Origin: an uncultured Oscillospiraceae bacterium | Lineage (GTDB): Bacteria > Bacillota > Clostridia > Oscillospirales > Ruminococcaceae | Direction of reading: 5' to 3' | Assembly: GCA_934444765.1 (NCBI GenBank) | Contig: CAKSDC010000001.1 | Coordinates: forward strand, 124,001-188,000 | DNA: 64,000 nt | Part shown: positions 24,127 to 34,351 of the stretch, in pieces | Layout of the letters: each line of letters starts with the position of its first letter | Numbering within the stretch: the first letter of the stretch is position 1 | The notes under the pieces: generated by a model | Told to the model about the DNA's origin: nothing | The model's input: only the letters and a program-made list of their open reading frames with translations | The model's database searches: none | Program-made: the position numbers and the translations under genes

Positions 24127-24165
24127 CTAAAAAAATGCTCCTCTTACTGTGTGTAAGGGGAGTAT
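24127..24165 (-). terminator. Terminator of ftsH (convergent region)
   Basis: 11-bp stem (ACTCCCCTTAC with GTAAGAGGAGC on the minus strand) followed by ATTTTTTT in the minus direction. It may also slow the plus-strand operon. Confidence 0.8.
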
Positions 24166-24187
24166 CTTCTTTATCTTTAGATATATA

Positions 24188-26215
24188 CTATTCTTTAGTA
24201 GAGTTATCGTTAGTGTTATCTGTAGTAGTGGTATCTATAGTAGGTTTAATCTCTACAGAAGTAGTATCTGCTTTAGTATCTTGTAGTTTAGCCTGTTCGA
24301 TAGTGGTATCGGAAGTACTATTGGTGTTGTCATCTTGGAAGATTTCTTCACCGACTTCATCTTTCATAATCTTTTCAAAGAGTTCACCGTCTATCTTTTC
24401 GTACTTCATTAGATACTTAGCTAAGAAGTGGAGTTTATCGATATTGTCTTTTAGTATCTGTTCAGCCTTATTGTAACCCGTTTCGATAATCTGACGCATT
24501 TCGGTATCTATTTCGTACGCTACGTTATCGGAGTAGTTAGGAGTACTGTTGAAGTCTCTGCCAAGGAATACTTCGCCTTGCTGATTGCCATATACCATAG
24601 CACCTAAGTTTTCGCTAAAGCCGTACTTAGTAACCATGCTACGAGCAATATTAGTAGCCCTTTCTAAGTCGTTAGAGGCTCCTGTAGATATGTCGTGTAT
24701 TATCAGTTTTTCTGCCACTCTACCACCTAATAGAGTTACTATGTTTTCTTCCATCTCGCTCTTGCTAACGAAAGACTTGTCATATTCTGGTAGGGACATA
24801 GTAAATCCGCCTGCCATACCACGAGGGATAATAGATACTTGGTGTACCTTATCTTGAGTAGGGCAGTTAAAAGTACATATAGCGTGACCAGATTCATGAT
24901 AAGCAGTTAAACGCTTTTCTTTATCGGATACCACTTTAGACTTCTTTTCTGGACCTGCTATTACTTTAATAGTAGCCTCTTCTATATCCGCCATGTTTAT
25001 GGCTTGACGATTACTTCTAACTGCTAATAAAGAGGCTTCGTTTACTAAGTTTTCTAAGTCTGCACCAGTAAAGCCTACAGTAGTTTGAGCTATAGTCTTT
25101 AAGTTTACGTCTGGAGCAAGAGGTTTCTTTTTAGTATGAACCTTTAATATTTCCTCTCTACCTTTAACGTCAGGATAGCTTACTAATATCTGTCTATCAA
25201 AACGACCAGGACGAAGTAAGGCAGGGTCTAATATATCACGTCTGTTAGTAGCGGCTATTACTATTACGCTATCGTTACCAGTAAAGCCGTCCATTTCTAC
25301 TAATAGTTGGTTTAGTGTCTGTTCACGTTCATCGTGACCACCACCAAGACCAGCACCTCTGTGACGACCTACTGCGTCTATTTCGTCTATGAATATAATA
25401 GAAGGTGCGTTCTTTTTAGCCTGTTCAAATAGGTCTCTAACTCTTGAAGCACCTACACCTACGAACATTTCCACGAAGTCAGAACCCGAAATAGGGAAGA
25501 ATGGACAACAAGCTTCACCAGCTACGGCTCTTGCTAATAAAGTCTTACCAGTACCAGGAGGGCCTAACAGTAGTACACCTTTAGGAATTCTTGCACCCAT
25601 ATCGGTATACTTTTTAGGATTTTTTAAAAAGTCTACAATTTCAGCCATTTCGGCTTTTTCCTCGTCAGCACCTGCAACGTCTTTAAAGGTAGTCTTATTT
25701 TTTCCCTGAGGCTTAATGCCAGCTTTACCGAAGTTAGTATACTTACCACCACCACTGGTTTGACGCATCATAAACACTATTAAACCTATACTAATAGCAG
25801 CAAATATTACAGTAGGGATTACTGTAACAAGCCAAGAGTTATCTGTAATCTTGTAATAGTCTTCTTGTAGAGGTGCGTTAGGGTGTAGTTTGTTATACTC
25901 TTTTCGATAGTCGTTGGTGTCTGAGTGAGTATCCTGTAGGAATACGTTTACGTTAGGGACTGTGTAGTTAATAACTTCCTTTTCGTCGTCGCTACCGTCT
26001 GTTTTAGGCACTTCGATGACCAATTCACCCGTACCCAAATCCAGTGTCATCTTAGATACTTCGTAGTTGTCAAAGTATGACATAATTTCTGAATAGGTAT
26101 ATTCTTTTTGTGGTGTAGCAGAAAATGGATTATTGAACATTATCACAGTAACTATCAATAGAGCCAATATTACACCATAGGCAAAGATACCCCTATTATT
26201 TTTTTTTGGTGGCAC
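24188..26215 (-). CDS. ftsH: ATP-dependent zinc metalloprotease FtsH
   Basis: Membrane AAA+ protease for quality control of membrane proteins. About 675 residues. Two membrane helices (GVILALLIVTVIMF near the start; LVTVIPTVIFAAISIGLIVFM cut to LVTVIPTVIF near residue 135), then the AAA domain (Walker A GPPGTGKTLLA, Walker B IIFIDEIDAVG, second-region-of-homology RPGRFDRQI), then protease motif HESGH. I choose GTG 26215, because GGAGTGA lies 8 nt before it; the GTG at 26227 is too close to that site. The C-terminal tail is long, acidic and Thr-rich. Follows tilS, as in many Firmicutes. Confidence 0.97.
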   Translation of the reverse strand: MPPKKNNRGIFAYGVILALLIVTVIMFNNPFSATPQKEYTYSEIMSYFDNYEVSKMTLDLGTGELVIEVPKTDGSDDEKEVINYTVPNVNVFLQDTHSDTNDYRKEYNKLHPNAPLQEDYYKITDNSWLVTVIPTVIFAAISIGLIVFMMRQTSGGGKYTNFGKAGIKPQGKNKTTFKDVAGADEEKAEMAEIVDFLKNPKKYTDMGARIPKGVLLLGPPGTGKTLLARAVAGEACCPFFPISGSDFVEMFVGVGASRVRDLFEQAKKNAPSIIFIDEIDAVGRHRGAGLGGGHDEREQTLNQLLVEMDGFTGNDSVIVIAATNRRDILDPALLRPGRFDRQILVSYPDVKGREEILKVHTKKKPLAPDVNLKTIAQTTVGFTGADLENLVNEASLLAVRSNRQAINMADIEEATIKVIAGPEKKSKVVSDKEKRLTAYHESGHAICTFNCPTQDKVHQVSIIPRGMAGGFTMSLPEYDKSFVSKSEMEENIVTLLGGRVAEKLIIHDISTGASNDLERATNIARSMVTKYGFSENLGAMVYGNQQGEVFLGRDFNSTPNYSDNVAYEIDTEMRQIIETGYNKAEQILKDNIDKLHFLAKYLMKYEKIDGELFEKIMKDEVGEEIFQDDNTNSTSDTTIEQAKLQDTKADTTSVEIKPTIDTTTTDNTNDNSTKE

Positions 26216-26333
26216 TATAAAATTCACTCCAATCTTTTGTCCGTATGTATAGTATATACGGAATTATCTACAATAGTATTACAGAGTGTATATCTGTAAC
26301 GTGTGCAAAGGTAATATGGTACTATCTAATATA

Positions 26334-27674
26334 TTAGATACTATTTTGTAGTATGGTAATACACAAAAAGTTTTTTGTACTATTATCGCAAGCCACTCTT
26401 TGAGCTACACCAAAACCTTCCATAGCTATTATACCATAGTCATCGGTTATAAAGCATAGGGTATTGCGAAGTTCTTTAGGAACTTTTTGGTTTAATAGTT
26501 TTTTTACCGATGAGGTAAATCCTCTACCTTGTAAGCGAACCTTATCGCCGAATATTCTACCTCTTGCGTGTATCACACCTTGTATTTTATCATAATCTAC
26601 AATATAATTTGTTAATTTTCTATTAATAAATGTGGTATTTTTCTGTAGTTCTAACCCGATAGTTTTGTTAAATAGACTAACTTTCCCATTTAGTACTAAT
26701 TCTACACTTTCGGAAGAGTATATACTATTACTATCTGGAATAGTCACTATTGAAAGATTGCCCATATTTGATATAGTATAAACATCTTTAGTTATGTTGA
26801 TTTTTCCACCACTAAGGATTATAGTATCTATAGATAGTATTTTTTCACGACTGTATTCTAAACCGTTAGACTTAAATAGTCTTGCTATAATGCGATGACG
26901 CACCGCACTATGTAGAGTTCTAAGGTCGGTATCTAAAGTAGTACCGTCTTTAGATATATACTTATCGTATATGCTGTCTACTGAACTTTGTATATAGTCG
27001 TCTTCTTCTTGTAGTATAGAAATAGTATCTAATACCTTATGTTCAAACTTAGGATTTATACTCTTTAGTACTGGTATTACGTTGTGTCTAACCTTGTTTC
27101 GGGTGTAATCGTCTAATAGATTAGTGCTATCGGTAACGTAATCCATGTGATTTAGTCTTAGATACTCTTCTACATCGCTACGAGTACAAGCTATTAAAGG
27201 TCTAATGATGTTGTCTCTAACTGGTGGAATGCCTATTAATCCTTTAATACCTGCACCACGTGACAGGTTATATAGTATAGTTTCGCAATCGTCCGAAAGA
27301 GTATGTGCAGTGGCTATCTTGTTGCCGTTAGCCACTTCATCGAACGCCTTATAGCGAAGTATTCTTGCACCTTCTTCGGTAGATACCTTATGAGAGTTAC
27401 AGTAAGAAGTTACGTCTATACGCTTAACCGTAATAGGAACGTTTAACCTATTGCATAGTTCCACACAAAAGTTTTCGTCTCTAAAACTTTCTTCACCACG
27501 TAACTGATGGTTAATATGGATAGCGTGTATACTTATACCGTATAGCGGTTTGAGTTCGCATAGTGTTAGTAGTAACGATACGCTATCTGCACCACCTGAC
27601 AACCCTACATAGATAGTATCATCGCTTTGTATCATGCTATACTTATTAATGGTATCTTTAACTTTTAATATCAA
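26334..27674 (-). CDS. tilS: tRNA(Ile)-lysidine synthase
   Basis: Modifies C34 of tRNA-Ile(CAU) to lysidine so that it reads AUA, a codon heavily used in this window. 446 residues; PP-loop motif GLSGGADSVSLL near residue 24, HINHQLRGEES, the ARILRY and ATAHTLSDDCETIL segments, GAGIKGL, and a C-terminal TilS domain. Starts with TTG (27674), preceded by GGAGG at 8 nt. Between dnaB and ftsH, the usual neighbourhood. Confidence 0.95.
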   Translation of the reverse strand: MILKVKDTINKYSMIQSDDTIYVGLSGGADSVSLLLTLCELKPLYGISIHAIHINHQLRGEESFRDENFCVELCNRLNVPITVKRIDVTSYCNSHKVSTEEGARILRYKAFDEVANGNKIATAHTLSDDCETILYNLSRGAGIKGLIGIPPVRDNIIRPLIACTRSDVEEYLRLNHMDYVTDSTNLLDDYTRNKVRHNVIPVLKSINPKFEHKVLDTISILQEEDDYIQSSVDSIYDKYISKDGTTLDTDLRTLHSAVRHRIIARLFKSNGLEYSREKILSIDTIILSGGKINITKDVYTISNMGNLSIVTIPDSNSIYSSESVELVLNGKVSLFNKTIGLELQKNTTFINRKLTNYIVDYDKIQGVIHARGRIFGDKVRLQGRGFTSSVKKLLNQKVPKELRNTLCFITDDYGIIAMEGFGVAQRVACDNSTKNFLCITILQNSI

Positions 27675-27732
27675 GTATAAAACCTCCAGTATATATTGTA
27701 CTTATACTATATTAATATAACATTAATACGGT

Positions 27733-29082
27733 TTAAGAGAATGGGTCTGTTAGTTTGGTTTCTAAGTTGGTGAACTTAGTATATGTACCGTTCCAACCGA
27801 GTTTGACCGTACCCAGTTCGCCGTGACGGTTTTTAGCTACTATACATTCACTGATGTTCTTTTCTTCCGAAGCCTTATTGTAGTAAGAGTCACGATATAG
27901 AAACAGTACTATATCGGCATCCTGTTCTATAGAACCAGACTCTCTAAGGTCGGAAAGTAGTGGACGCTTATCGGTACGACTTTCAGGGCCTCTTGAAAGT
28001 TGCGATAGTAGTATTACGGGTACGTTTAAGTCTTTAGCCATAATCTTAACACTACGAGTAATCTCTGAAACTATAGCTACTCTGTTATCGGAACGTAAGT
28101 TAGAGGACATTAACTGCAAGTAGTCTATTACTACCAATCCAAGATTTTTTATGTTCTGTAACCTTGCTTTGATAGTCTGTACAGTGATACCTGCGGTATC
28201 GTCTATATACATATTAAAGTTATGAATGTTATGAGCTACATAGGCTATCTTAACCCAATCGTCACCTTGTATCTTACCAGAACGCAACTTGTAACTGTCT
28301 ATTAAAGCCTCCGAAGCTAACATTCTGGAGGCTAACTGTTCGCTTGACATCTCTAATGAGAATATAGCTACTTGCTTGTCGTAGTTTTTAGCTACCGAAG
28401 TAGCTATGTTCATAGCAAACGAAGTCTTACCCATACCAGGACGTGCCGCTATTATTATTAAGTCTGACTTATTAAGTCCCGAAATTTTAGCGTCTAAGTT
28501 ATTAAAACCTGTAGATAGTCCTCTGTAGAATTCGCTATCTAAACCAGCCATTTTAGAAAGGCTATCGTAGGTACTAATCATAATATCGCTAATAGGAACT
28601 AATCCATGTTGTTCGTTACCCTGTCTAATATCGAATATGGACTGTGCAGTAGTTTCTAATATTTCCTGAGAGGACATCTTACCAGAGGTTATACTATCTT
28701 TAATCTTGTTAGAGATATTCAATAGACATCTTAGATGATACTTTTCTAATACTATGTTGCAATAGCTTTTTACGTTGGCTACGGTAGGAACTTTACTCAT
28801 AATATCGGCTATGTAGTGGTTGCCCGTAACTTCGTTATCGAATACTCCCTCATTTAGACTTTCATTTAGTACTTGTATAGGGTCTATAGACATACCAGTG
28901 AAAGACATTCGGGAGATTATGCTAAATAGTTTAGAAGTAGTATCATCATAAAAATGTTTAGGTGACATACACTCTACTACTGTAGAACATACAGTATCGT
29001 CTATTAGTATAGAGCCTATAACACACTGTTCAGCGTCTAAACTCTTAGGAACGTCCATAATAGAGTTTAACTGTTCGTCCAC
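27733..29082 (-). CDS. dnaB: Replicative DNA helicase
   Basis: Hexameric fork helicase. 449 residues: N-terminal DnaB domain (PKSLDAEQCVIGSIL), RecA-like domain with Walker A ARPGMGKTSFA, FSLEMSSEQLASR, Walker B LVVIDYLQLM, and LLSQLSRGPESR. C-terminal KNRHGELGTVKLGW is conserved. Starts 2 nt before the rplI stop boundary, so it is translationally coupled. In the gdpP-rplI-dnaB order conserved across Firmicutes. No intein. Confidence 0.97.
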   Translation of the reverse strand: MDEQLNSIMDVPKSLDAEQCVIGSILIDDTVCSTVVECMSPKHFYDDTTSKLFSIISRMSFTGMSIDPIQVLNESLNEGVFDNEVTGNHYIADIMSKVPTVANVKSYCNIVLEKYHLRCLLNISNKIKDSITSGKMSSQEILETTAQSIFDIRQGNEQHGLVPISDIMISTYDSLSKMAGLDSEFYRGLSTGFNNLDAKISGLNKSDLIIIAARPGMGKTSFAMNIATSVAKNYDKQVAIFSLEMSSEQLASRMLASEALIDSYKLRSGKIQGDDWVKIAYVAHNIHNFNMYIDDTAGITVQTIKARLQNIKNLGLVVIDYLQLMSSNLRSDNRVAIVSEITRSVKIMAKDLNVPVILLSQLSRGPESRTDKRPLLSDLRESGSIEQDADIVLFLYRDSYYNKASEEKNISECIVAKNRHGELGTVKLGWNGTYTKFTNLETKLTDPFS

Positions 29083-29084
29083 TG

Positions 29085-29531
29085 TTAAGCCTCCAACACT
29101 TGAGCGGTAATCTTAGCGTTTATACCCTTGTATAGTCTAATATCTGCTTCATATGAACCAAAGGCTTTAATTTCCAACTTTAAAGATATCTTTTTCTTTT
29201 CTATTTTAACACCAAACTGTTGTTCTATAGCGTCGGCAATATGTCCAGCTGTAACAGAACCGAATAGTTTACCGTTCTTGCCAGCCTTAGCCTTAATGGT
29301 AACTTTTTTACCGTCTATAGTCTGCTGAATATTTTTAGCATTTTCGATTTCTAAGTCTATCTTGTGTTGTGCCGAAGACTTTTGACCTTGTAATTCGTTC
29401 ATATTTTTAGAGTTAGCTTCTACAGCTACACCCTTTTTGATTAAAAAGTTTCTTGCGTAACCGTCTGCGACCTCTTTAACGTCGCCTTTTTTACCAGTAC
29501 CTTTAACGTCTTGTAATAGAATAACTTTCAT
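29085..29531 (-). CDS. rplI: 50S ribosomal protein L9
   Basis: 148 residues, normal length. N-terminal 23S-binding domain MKVILLQDVKGTGKKGDVKEV and GYARNFLIKKGVA, a long connecting helix and a C-terminal domain with GKLFGSVT and ADIRLYKGI. GAAAGGAG precedes the ATG. In one operon with gdpP upstream and dnaB downstream. Confidence 0.97.
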   Translation of the reverse strand: MKVILLQDVKGTGKKGDVKEVADGYARNFLIKKGVAVEANSKNMNELQGQKSSAQHKIDLEIENAKNIQQTIDGKKVTIKAKAGKNGKLFGSVTAGHIADAIEQQFGVKIEKKKISLKLEIKAFGSYEADIRLYKGINAKITAQVLEA

Positions 29532-29612
29532 TTAAAAAACTCCTTTCAAGTAGAAAAAATATATACTATAGTGATAGTGCTTGTATGTTTAAACTATCAC
29601 GATATAACGTAA

Positions 29613-31598
29613 TTAGTTAGTACTACCGTTGATATCTGCAAGGGTAGTATCTATAGCAGATATTAGCATTAAGTATGCATCTTTCATAGTGCATTCATGA
29701 AGTTGTGTAGCTGACATGGTTTGATGTCCACCACCGCCCAACTTTTCCATAACTATTTGAACGTTCATCTTTCCCAAAGACCTTGCCGATATGTTTATAC
29801 AGTCGTTAGTCTTGTATATGACGAAAGATGCGTCTACGTCGGTAATGTTTAGTAGTTCGTCCGCAGACTGTGGAGCTACTATTCTAATATCTTTGATATC
29901 CTCTTCAGTTTCCGCAATGGCACAACGTTTATAGATGTCTGCACTTGCTACTATTTTAGACTTAGCCTTGTACGACTCTATAGTATTAGAAAATAGACTT
30001 TTAACGGCTATAGTATCCGCACCGTTCTTTTTTAAGAATGCGGCAGCCTCAAACGTTCTAACACCAGTCTTCATAATAAAGTTTTTGGTATCTAACATTA
30101 TACCCGATAGCAGAGCGTCAGCAGAGTATGAGGATATTTTGTTAGGTATCTTAAAGTACTGAATTAGTTCTGTAACCATTTCCGAAGCTGAAGAAGCAAA
30201 CGGTTCATGGTGAAAGATTACGGCGTTATCTATAAAGTTCACGTTTTTGCGGTGATGGTCTATTACTATAATCTGATTAGCCATTTCGTATAGTGCCTTA
30301 CTTTCGAGTATCATCTTATTGTGAGTATCCACCACTATTAGACAACTATTATAGTTTTTAAAGTTTTCTATAGCAGTATCAACGTCTATAAAGGTGTTGT
30401 GGTCGGAGTGTTCTATGTGATACTGTATTAGCGGACTTGCTAACGTTTTGTTGAAGTCTGTAACCACATAGGCACGCTTGCCCATCTGTTGTACGGCATC
30501 GCTTAAACCTATGGCACTACCTATAGAGTCTAAGTCACCAAATCGATGCCCCATAATATACACGTTATCGTAATTGCTGATAAGTTCTTGAATGGCAGTA
30601 GCTATAATTCTTGACTTTATTTTAGAGTGTTTTTCTATACCCTTAGATACTCCACCGAAAAATTGAAAGCTACCATCAAAATTTTTAATGGCACACTGGT
30701 CGCCACCACGACCGAGTGCCATATCAAGGGCTTGTTTGGCTGATAGTTCACTTTCGGAGATACTATCAAAGCCCATACCTACGCCTATAGATAGTGTTAG
30801 GTTTAGTTTATCGTTAGTTACTATTTCACGTGCCTTATCTAATATGTTAAACTTTTTATCCATAATCTCCAATACGTGTTCTTGATGCGTTACTATGGTA
30901 TACTTATCGTGTGCCACTCTACTGACTACACAGTCGTATTTAGATAGATAGTCTTCTATTAGAGTTTCCACAGTAGCTTGAATACGTGCTTTGTCGCTTT
31001 CTTTGGAGTTTTGGAAGATGTCATCAAAGTTATCTATAGTAATAAACATTACTACAGGTTTAGAATTTTCATATATAGTAGAAATCTCTTTGTATTCTGT
31101 AACGTCTATAAAGTGTACCATGGAGAGTTCCGAGGAATAGTCGCCATATGGTACTATGGATATAGTATAGGTATTGTTTCCCAAGGAGACTTCAAGAGTG
31201 TTTTCACGTGACTTTCTTAACACTTTTATGTTGGTACTTAGTATTTCGTCTATCTTTTGACCGAATAGTTCGTTATGGTCTTTAAAGTAGCTTAAAAACT
31301 TTTTATTGTACCATACTATAGTATCATTATTATCTATTATCACTAAAGGGTTAGGATATTCGTATAATGCACAGTCCTGAAAACGAAGCGTCTTGTTATT
31401 GGTATCCATAAAGAACCCATACAGATTTTGTTTAATGCTATTTATATTGTATACTGCCATCATGCCAACTATTATAGATATGGCAAACGATATCATAGAT
31501 ACCAATATGTTATACTTTAAAAACGCTATAGATAGTGCTAACACTATTATATACGTAAACATTAAGCATACTTTTAGTATAGAAATATTGTACTTCAA
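29613..31598 (-). CDS. gdpP: Cyclic-di-AMP phosphodiesterase GdpP-like
   Basis: A 661-residue membrane phosphodiesterase that degrades the second messenger c-di-AMP. Two N-terminal helices, a PAS domain (ALYEYPNPLVIIDNNDTI, short form EYPNPLVIIDNN), a degenerate GGDEF domain (RGGDQCAI in place of GGDEF), and a DHH/DHHA1 phosphodiesterase (GHRFGDLDSIG, VVDTHNK, VIDHHRK, and GGGGHQTMSA). It starts with TTG 31598 after GGTGGTGATT. Upstream of rplI and dnaB and 42 nt downstream of rnjA, suggesting one transcript. The key DHH metal ligands are intact. Confidence 0.94.
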   Translation of the reverse strand: MKYNISILKVCLMFTYIIVLALSIAFLKYNILVSMISFAISIIVGMMAVYNINSIKQNLYGFFMDTNNKTLRFQDCALYEYPNPLVIIDNNDTIVWYNKKFLSYFKDHNELFGQKIDEILSTNIKVLRKSRENTLEVSLGNNTYTISIVPYGDYSSELSMVHFIDVTEYKEISTIYENSKPVVMFITIDNFDDIFQNSKESDKARIQATVETLIEDYLSKYDCVVSRVAHDKYTIVTHQEHVLEIMDKKFNILDKAREIVTNDKLNLTLSIGVGMGFDSISESELSAKQALDMALGRGGDQCAIKNFDGSFQFFGGVSKGIEKHSKIKSRIIATAIQELISNYDNVYIMGHRFGDLDSIGSAIGLSDAVQQMGKRAYVVTDFNKTLASPLIQYHIEHSDHNTFIDVDTAIENFKNYNSCLIVVDTHNKMILESKALYEMANQIIVIDHHRKNVNFIDNAVIFHHEPFASSASEMVTELIQYFKIPNKISSYSADALLSGIMLDTKNFIMKTGVRTFEAAAFLKKNGADTIAVKSLFSNTIESYKAKSKIVASADIYKRCAIAETEEDIKDIRIVAPQSADELLNITDVDASFVIYKTNDCINISARSLGKMNVQIVMEKLGGGGHQTMSATQLHECTMKDAYLMLISAIDTTLADINGSTN

Positions 31599-31640
31599 AG
31601 TTAAGAAATCACCACCCTACGTTTATGCTATAGGTATATA

Positions 31641-33377
31641 CTATATTTCGTTTAGTATAGGAAGTATCATAGGACTACGTTTAGTTTTGGTATATATATA
31701 GTCCGATAGTACGTCACGAAGTTTAGCCTTTAAATAGTTCCATTCGTTAAGTTCACCACGAGTGCAGTTATGAATGGTACTGGATGCAACACGTCGAGCC
31801 TCTTCTATTAATGGGCCAGACTCTCTAACGTATACAAATCCTCTTGATATTATATCAGGACCTGATACTACACGTTTAGTGTTGCGTTCCATTACTATGG
31901 ATATTATTATTAGACCGTCTTGACTAAGATGTTTTCTATCACGTAGTACGATAGAACCTATATCGCCAACGCCTAAACCGTCTACTAATAGTCTACCAGC
32001 AGGTACTGGAGTAGCAAGTTTCATATCTACGCCATCGAGTTCTATTACGTTGCCTATTTCGGCTAACATGATGTTCTCTTTAGGAATACCCATTTCAATG
32101 GCTAACTGTCTATGACACTTTAGATGTTTATACTCACCGTGTACAGGTATGAAGAACTTCGGTTTGGTAAGAGCGAGTATCAACTTTAACTCCTCTTGGC
32201 AAGCGTGACCTGATACGTGTACTTCATACATACCTTCGGATATTACCTCTGCACCCGATTTCATAAGTTCGTTGATTACCTTAGTTACGTACTTTTCGTT
32301 ACCAGGGATAGGCTTAGCCGATATGATGATAAAGTCGGTAGAGTTTATGTTCACCTTCTTGTGGTCGTTCATAGCCATACGAGTTAGTGCGGACATTGGT
32401 TCACCTTGAGAACCAGTAGTAATTAATACTATCTGCTTAGGTTCGTATTCGTCTATAGTTTCTATATCTATGATAAGGTCTTCAGGGGCGTTAAGATAGC
32501 CAAGTTCCATAGCTATCATGACTACGTTAATCATACTTCTGCCGAATAGTGCAACCTTTCTATCGTGTTTAATAGCACTGTCGAAAATCTGTTGTATTCT
32601 GTGAATGTTAGAAGAGAACGTAGCTATAATAATTCTTTTATCGCCAGCCTGTGCGAATAGGTTATCGAAAGAGTTGCCTATAGTTCTTTCAGAGTTAGTA
32701 TACCCTGGGCGTTCAGCGTTAGTGGAATCGGACATTAAAGCTAATACTCCCTTATTGCCTAACTCTCCAAATCTACCTAAGTCGATAATCTTACCGTTTA
32801 TAGGGGTATAGTCTATTTTAAAGTCGCCAGTATGAATTAGCACGCCCGCAGGTGTATGAATGGCTAATCCAATAGAACCAGGTATAGAGTGGTTTACGTT
32901 AATACACTCTATGGACATACAACCCGCACGTACACTCTTACGAGGTTCTATAACGTTTAAACTGACCTTATCAGCCATATTGCATTCTTTTAGTTTGCTC
33001 TCTACTAATGCAAGAGTTAGTTTAGTACCGTATACGGGAACTTTAACACGCTTTAGTAGATAGGTTAATCCGCCAATATGGTCTTCATGACCGTGTGTAA
33101 GAACTATAGCTCTAAGTTTTTGTTTATTCTGCTCTATATAGGTAAAGTCTGGTAGTACTATATCTACACCGAGCATTTCGGCATCTGGGAACGCTAAACC
33201 GCAGTCTATAATGAACATATCGTTGGCACATTCTATAACGGTCATATTCTTGCCAATCTCATTAAGACCACCTAAAGGAATAATCTTAACTGGAGTTTTA
33301 CGAACGTCTCTCCTTGCAGTTTTAGAAGGTTTACTGTCCCTTTGTGGCATGGTATTGCCAATTTCATTTTTTGTCAT
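31641..33377 (-). CDS. rnj: Ribonuclease J
   Basis: A 578-residue metallo-beta-lactamase/beta-CASP RNase with 5'-3' exonuclease and endonuclease activity, central to mRNA decay where RNase E is absent. Motifs: IIPLGGLNEIGKNM, the metal motif LTHGHEDHIGGL, HTGDFKID, the beta-CASP segment SDSTNAERPG, HVSGHA and FIPVHGEYKHL. The N-terminus has about 25 basic residues before the domain. AAAGAGG precedes the ATG. Its activity gives a reason for the 5'-terminal hairpins on many transcripts here (inference). Confidence 0.96.
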   Translation of the reverse strand: MTKNEIGNTMPQRDSKPSKTARRDVRKTPVKIIPLGGLNEIGKNMTVIECANDMFIIDCGLAFPDAEMLGVDIVLPDFTYIEQNKQKLRAIVLTHGHEDHIGGLTYLLKRVKVPVYGTKLTLALVESKLKECNMADKVSLNVIEPRKSVRAGCMSIECINVNHSIPGSIGLAIHTPAGVLIHTGDFKIDYTPINGKIIDLGRFGELGNKGVLALMSDSTNAERPGYTNSERTIGNSFDNLFAQAGDKRIIIATFSSNIHRIQQIFDSAIKHDRKVALFGRSMINVVMIAMELGYLNAPEDLIIDIETIDEYEPKQIVLITTGSQGEPMSALTRMAMNDHKKVNINSTDFIIISAKPIPGNEKYVTKVINELMKSGAEVISEGMYEVHVSGHACQEELKLILALTKPKFFIPVHGEYKHLKCHRQLAIEMGIPKENIMLAEIGNVIELDGVDMKLATPVPAGRLLVDGLGVGDIGSIVLRDRKHLSQDGLIIISIVMERNTKRVVSGPDIISRGFVYVRESGPLIEEARRVASSTIHNCTRGELNEWNYLKAKLRDVLSDYIYTKTKRSPMILPILNEI

Positions 33378-33714
33378 ATTTTACCTCTTTTCTTGAAATA
33401 TTAATATTAAACACGTTCTGTATAGAGTATTTTTACTAAATTAGAAAAAATAAGTAGGTTCATTTTGAGTGTAGAGTGTAGCATGGGTAGAAAGTTCAAA
33501 ATGATAGAGTTATTAAGTACTTAGAAAAAATACCTTACACAACATAGTATTATTAACGGAAGAGTATATTAATACGTTCCATTAAATCCGAACTTAAAAA
33601 TATTAATAGCAGATACTATTAAATAGTTATACAACTTAATTCTACTATAAAAATAGGAGTATGTCAACTGCAAGTTTAGTATGCTTGTAAACGATAAGTG
33701 CTAAGTAGTGGCGA
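33378..33714. other. Intergenic region upstream of rnj, no gene seen
   Basis: About 340 bp without coding potential. An inverted repeat, TCATTTTGA (33460-33468) and TCAAAATGA (33496-33504), lies in what would be the rnj leader. I could not place a convincing promoter or terminator. Confidence 0.5.
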
Positions 33715-34281
33715 TTAATCGTTAATAGTAATGGTGCTTACGGCGTATACAAAGTCGTCTCTATAGGTTTGGTACGTATCTGAAGTAGTAGAGCAAGTTA
33801 TTATATATGTACGATTGTTGAGCAGAATATATTCAGCATAACAAGACATATCTTTAGCTTCATCTTTACCGTATATGGTATAAGAAAATTCTACAATTTT
33901 GCCAGTACCCTTAAAAGAGTAGTCTACGTCTTGTGTAGATATCACATTAAACTCATCAAAGGTATTAGAGTATTGCTGAATGGCATTATTATAGTATGTA
34001 TCTATATCGGTGTTGCTTATGCTATAGTTAGTATCTTCGGTTAGCATAATAGTAGCTACGTTATCACGAATGTAGAACTTGTCTATATACTGCGAGGAAG
34101 TCTGTGTATAGTAGTTAGGTATGTACATAGTAATTTTGCTATCCACAAATGCTAAAAAGCAGTCTTCTTTAGAGTACGTAGTATTAGTTTCTAAGTTAGT
34201 GCTATCGTTAGTGTTAGTATTGCAAGCCGAAAATATAAGTATTTGTAGTAGTATAATGCTACATATTAGAAGTTTTTTCAT
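33715..34281 (-). CDS. Lipoprotein with small globular domain
   Basis: 188 residues. The lipoprotein signal MKKLLICSIILLQILIFSAC has lipobox IFSAC, followed by an Asn/Thr-rich linker and a domain of about 140 residues ending TYIITCSTTSDTYQTYRDDF and VSTI. The late segment (membrane-like strand, then Y-x-x-Y-x-x-x-F before the final helix) resembles the PsbP/DcrB-type lipoprotein fold, but this is only a resemblance. Cell-surface location is expected. Monocistronic, downstream of the rnpB terminator. Function unknown. Confidence 0.8.
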   Translation of the reverse strand: MKKLLICSIILLQILIFSACNTNTNDSTNLETNTTYSKEDCFLAFVDSKITMYIPNYYTQTSSQYIDKFYIRDNVATIMLTEDTNYSISNTDIDTYYNNAIQQYSNTFDEFNVISTQDVDYSFKGTGKIVEFSYTIYGKDEAKDMSCYAEYILLNNRTYIITCSTTSDTYQTYRDDFVYAVSTITIND

Positions 34282-34310
34282 AAAAGTCCCCTTAAATTAA
34301 TTAGTAATAT

Positions 34311-34337
34311 AAAAAAATCGGGACACAACCCGATTTT
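34311..34337 (-). terminator. Terminator of rnpB
   Basis: AAAATCGGG/CCCGATTTT stem with a TTTTTTT tail on the minus strand. Confidence 0.85.
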
Positions 34338-34351
34338 AAAGCAGTAAATAT

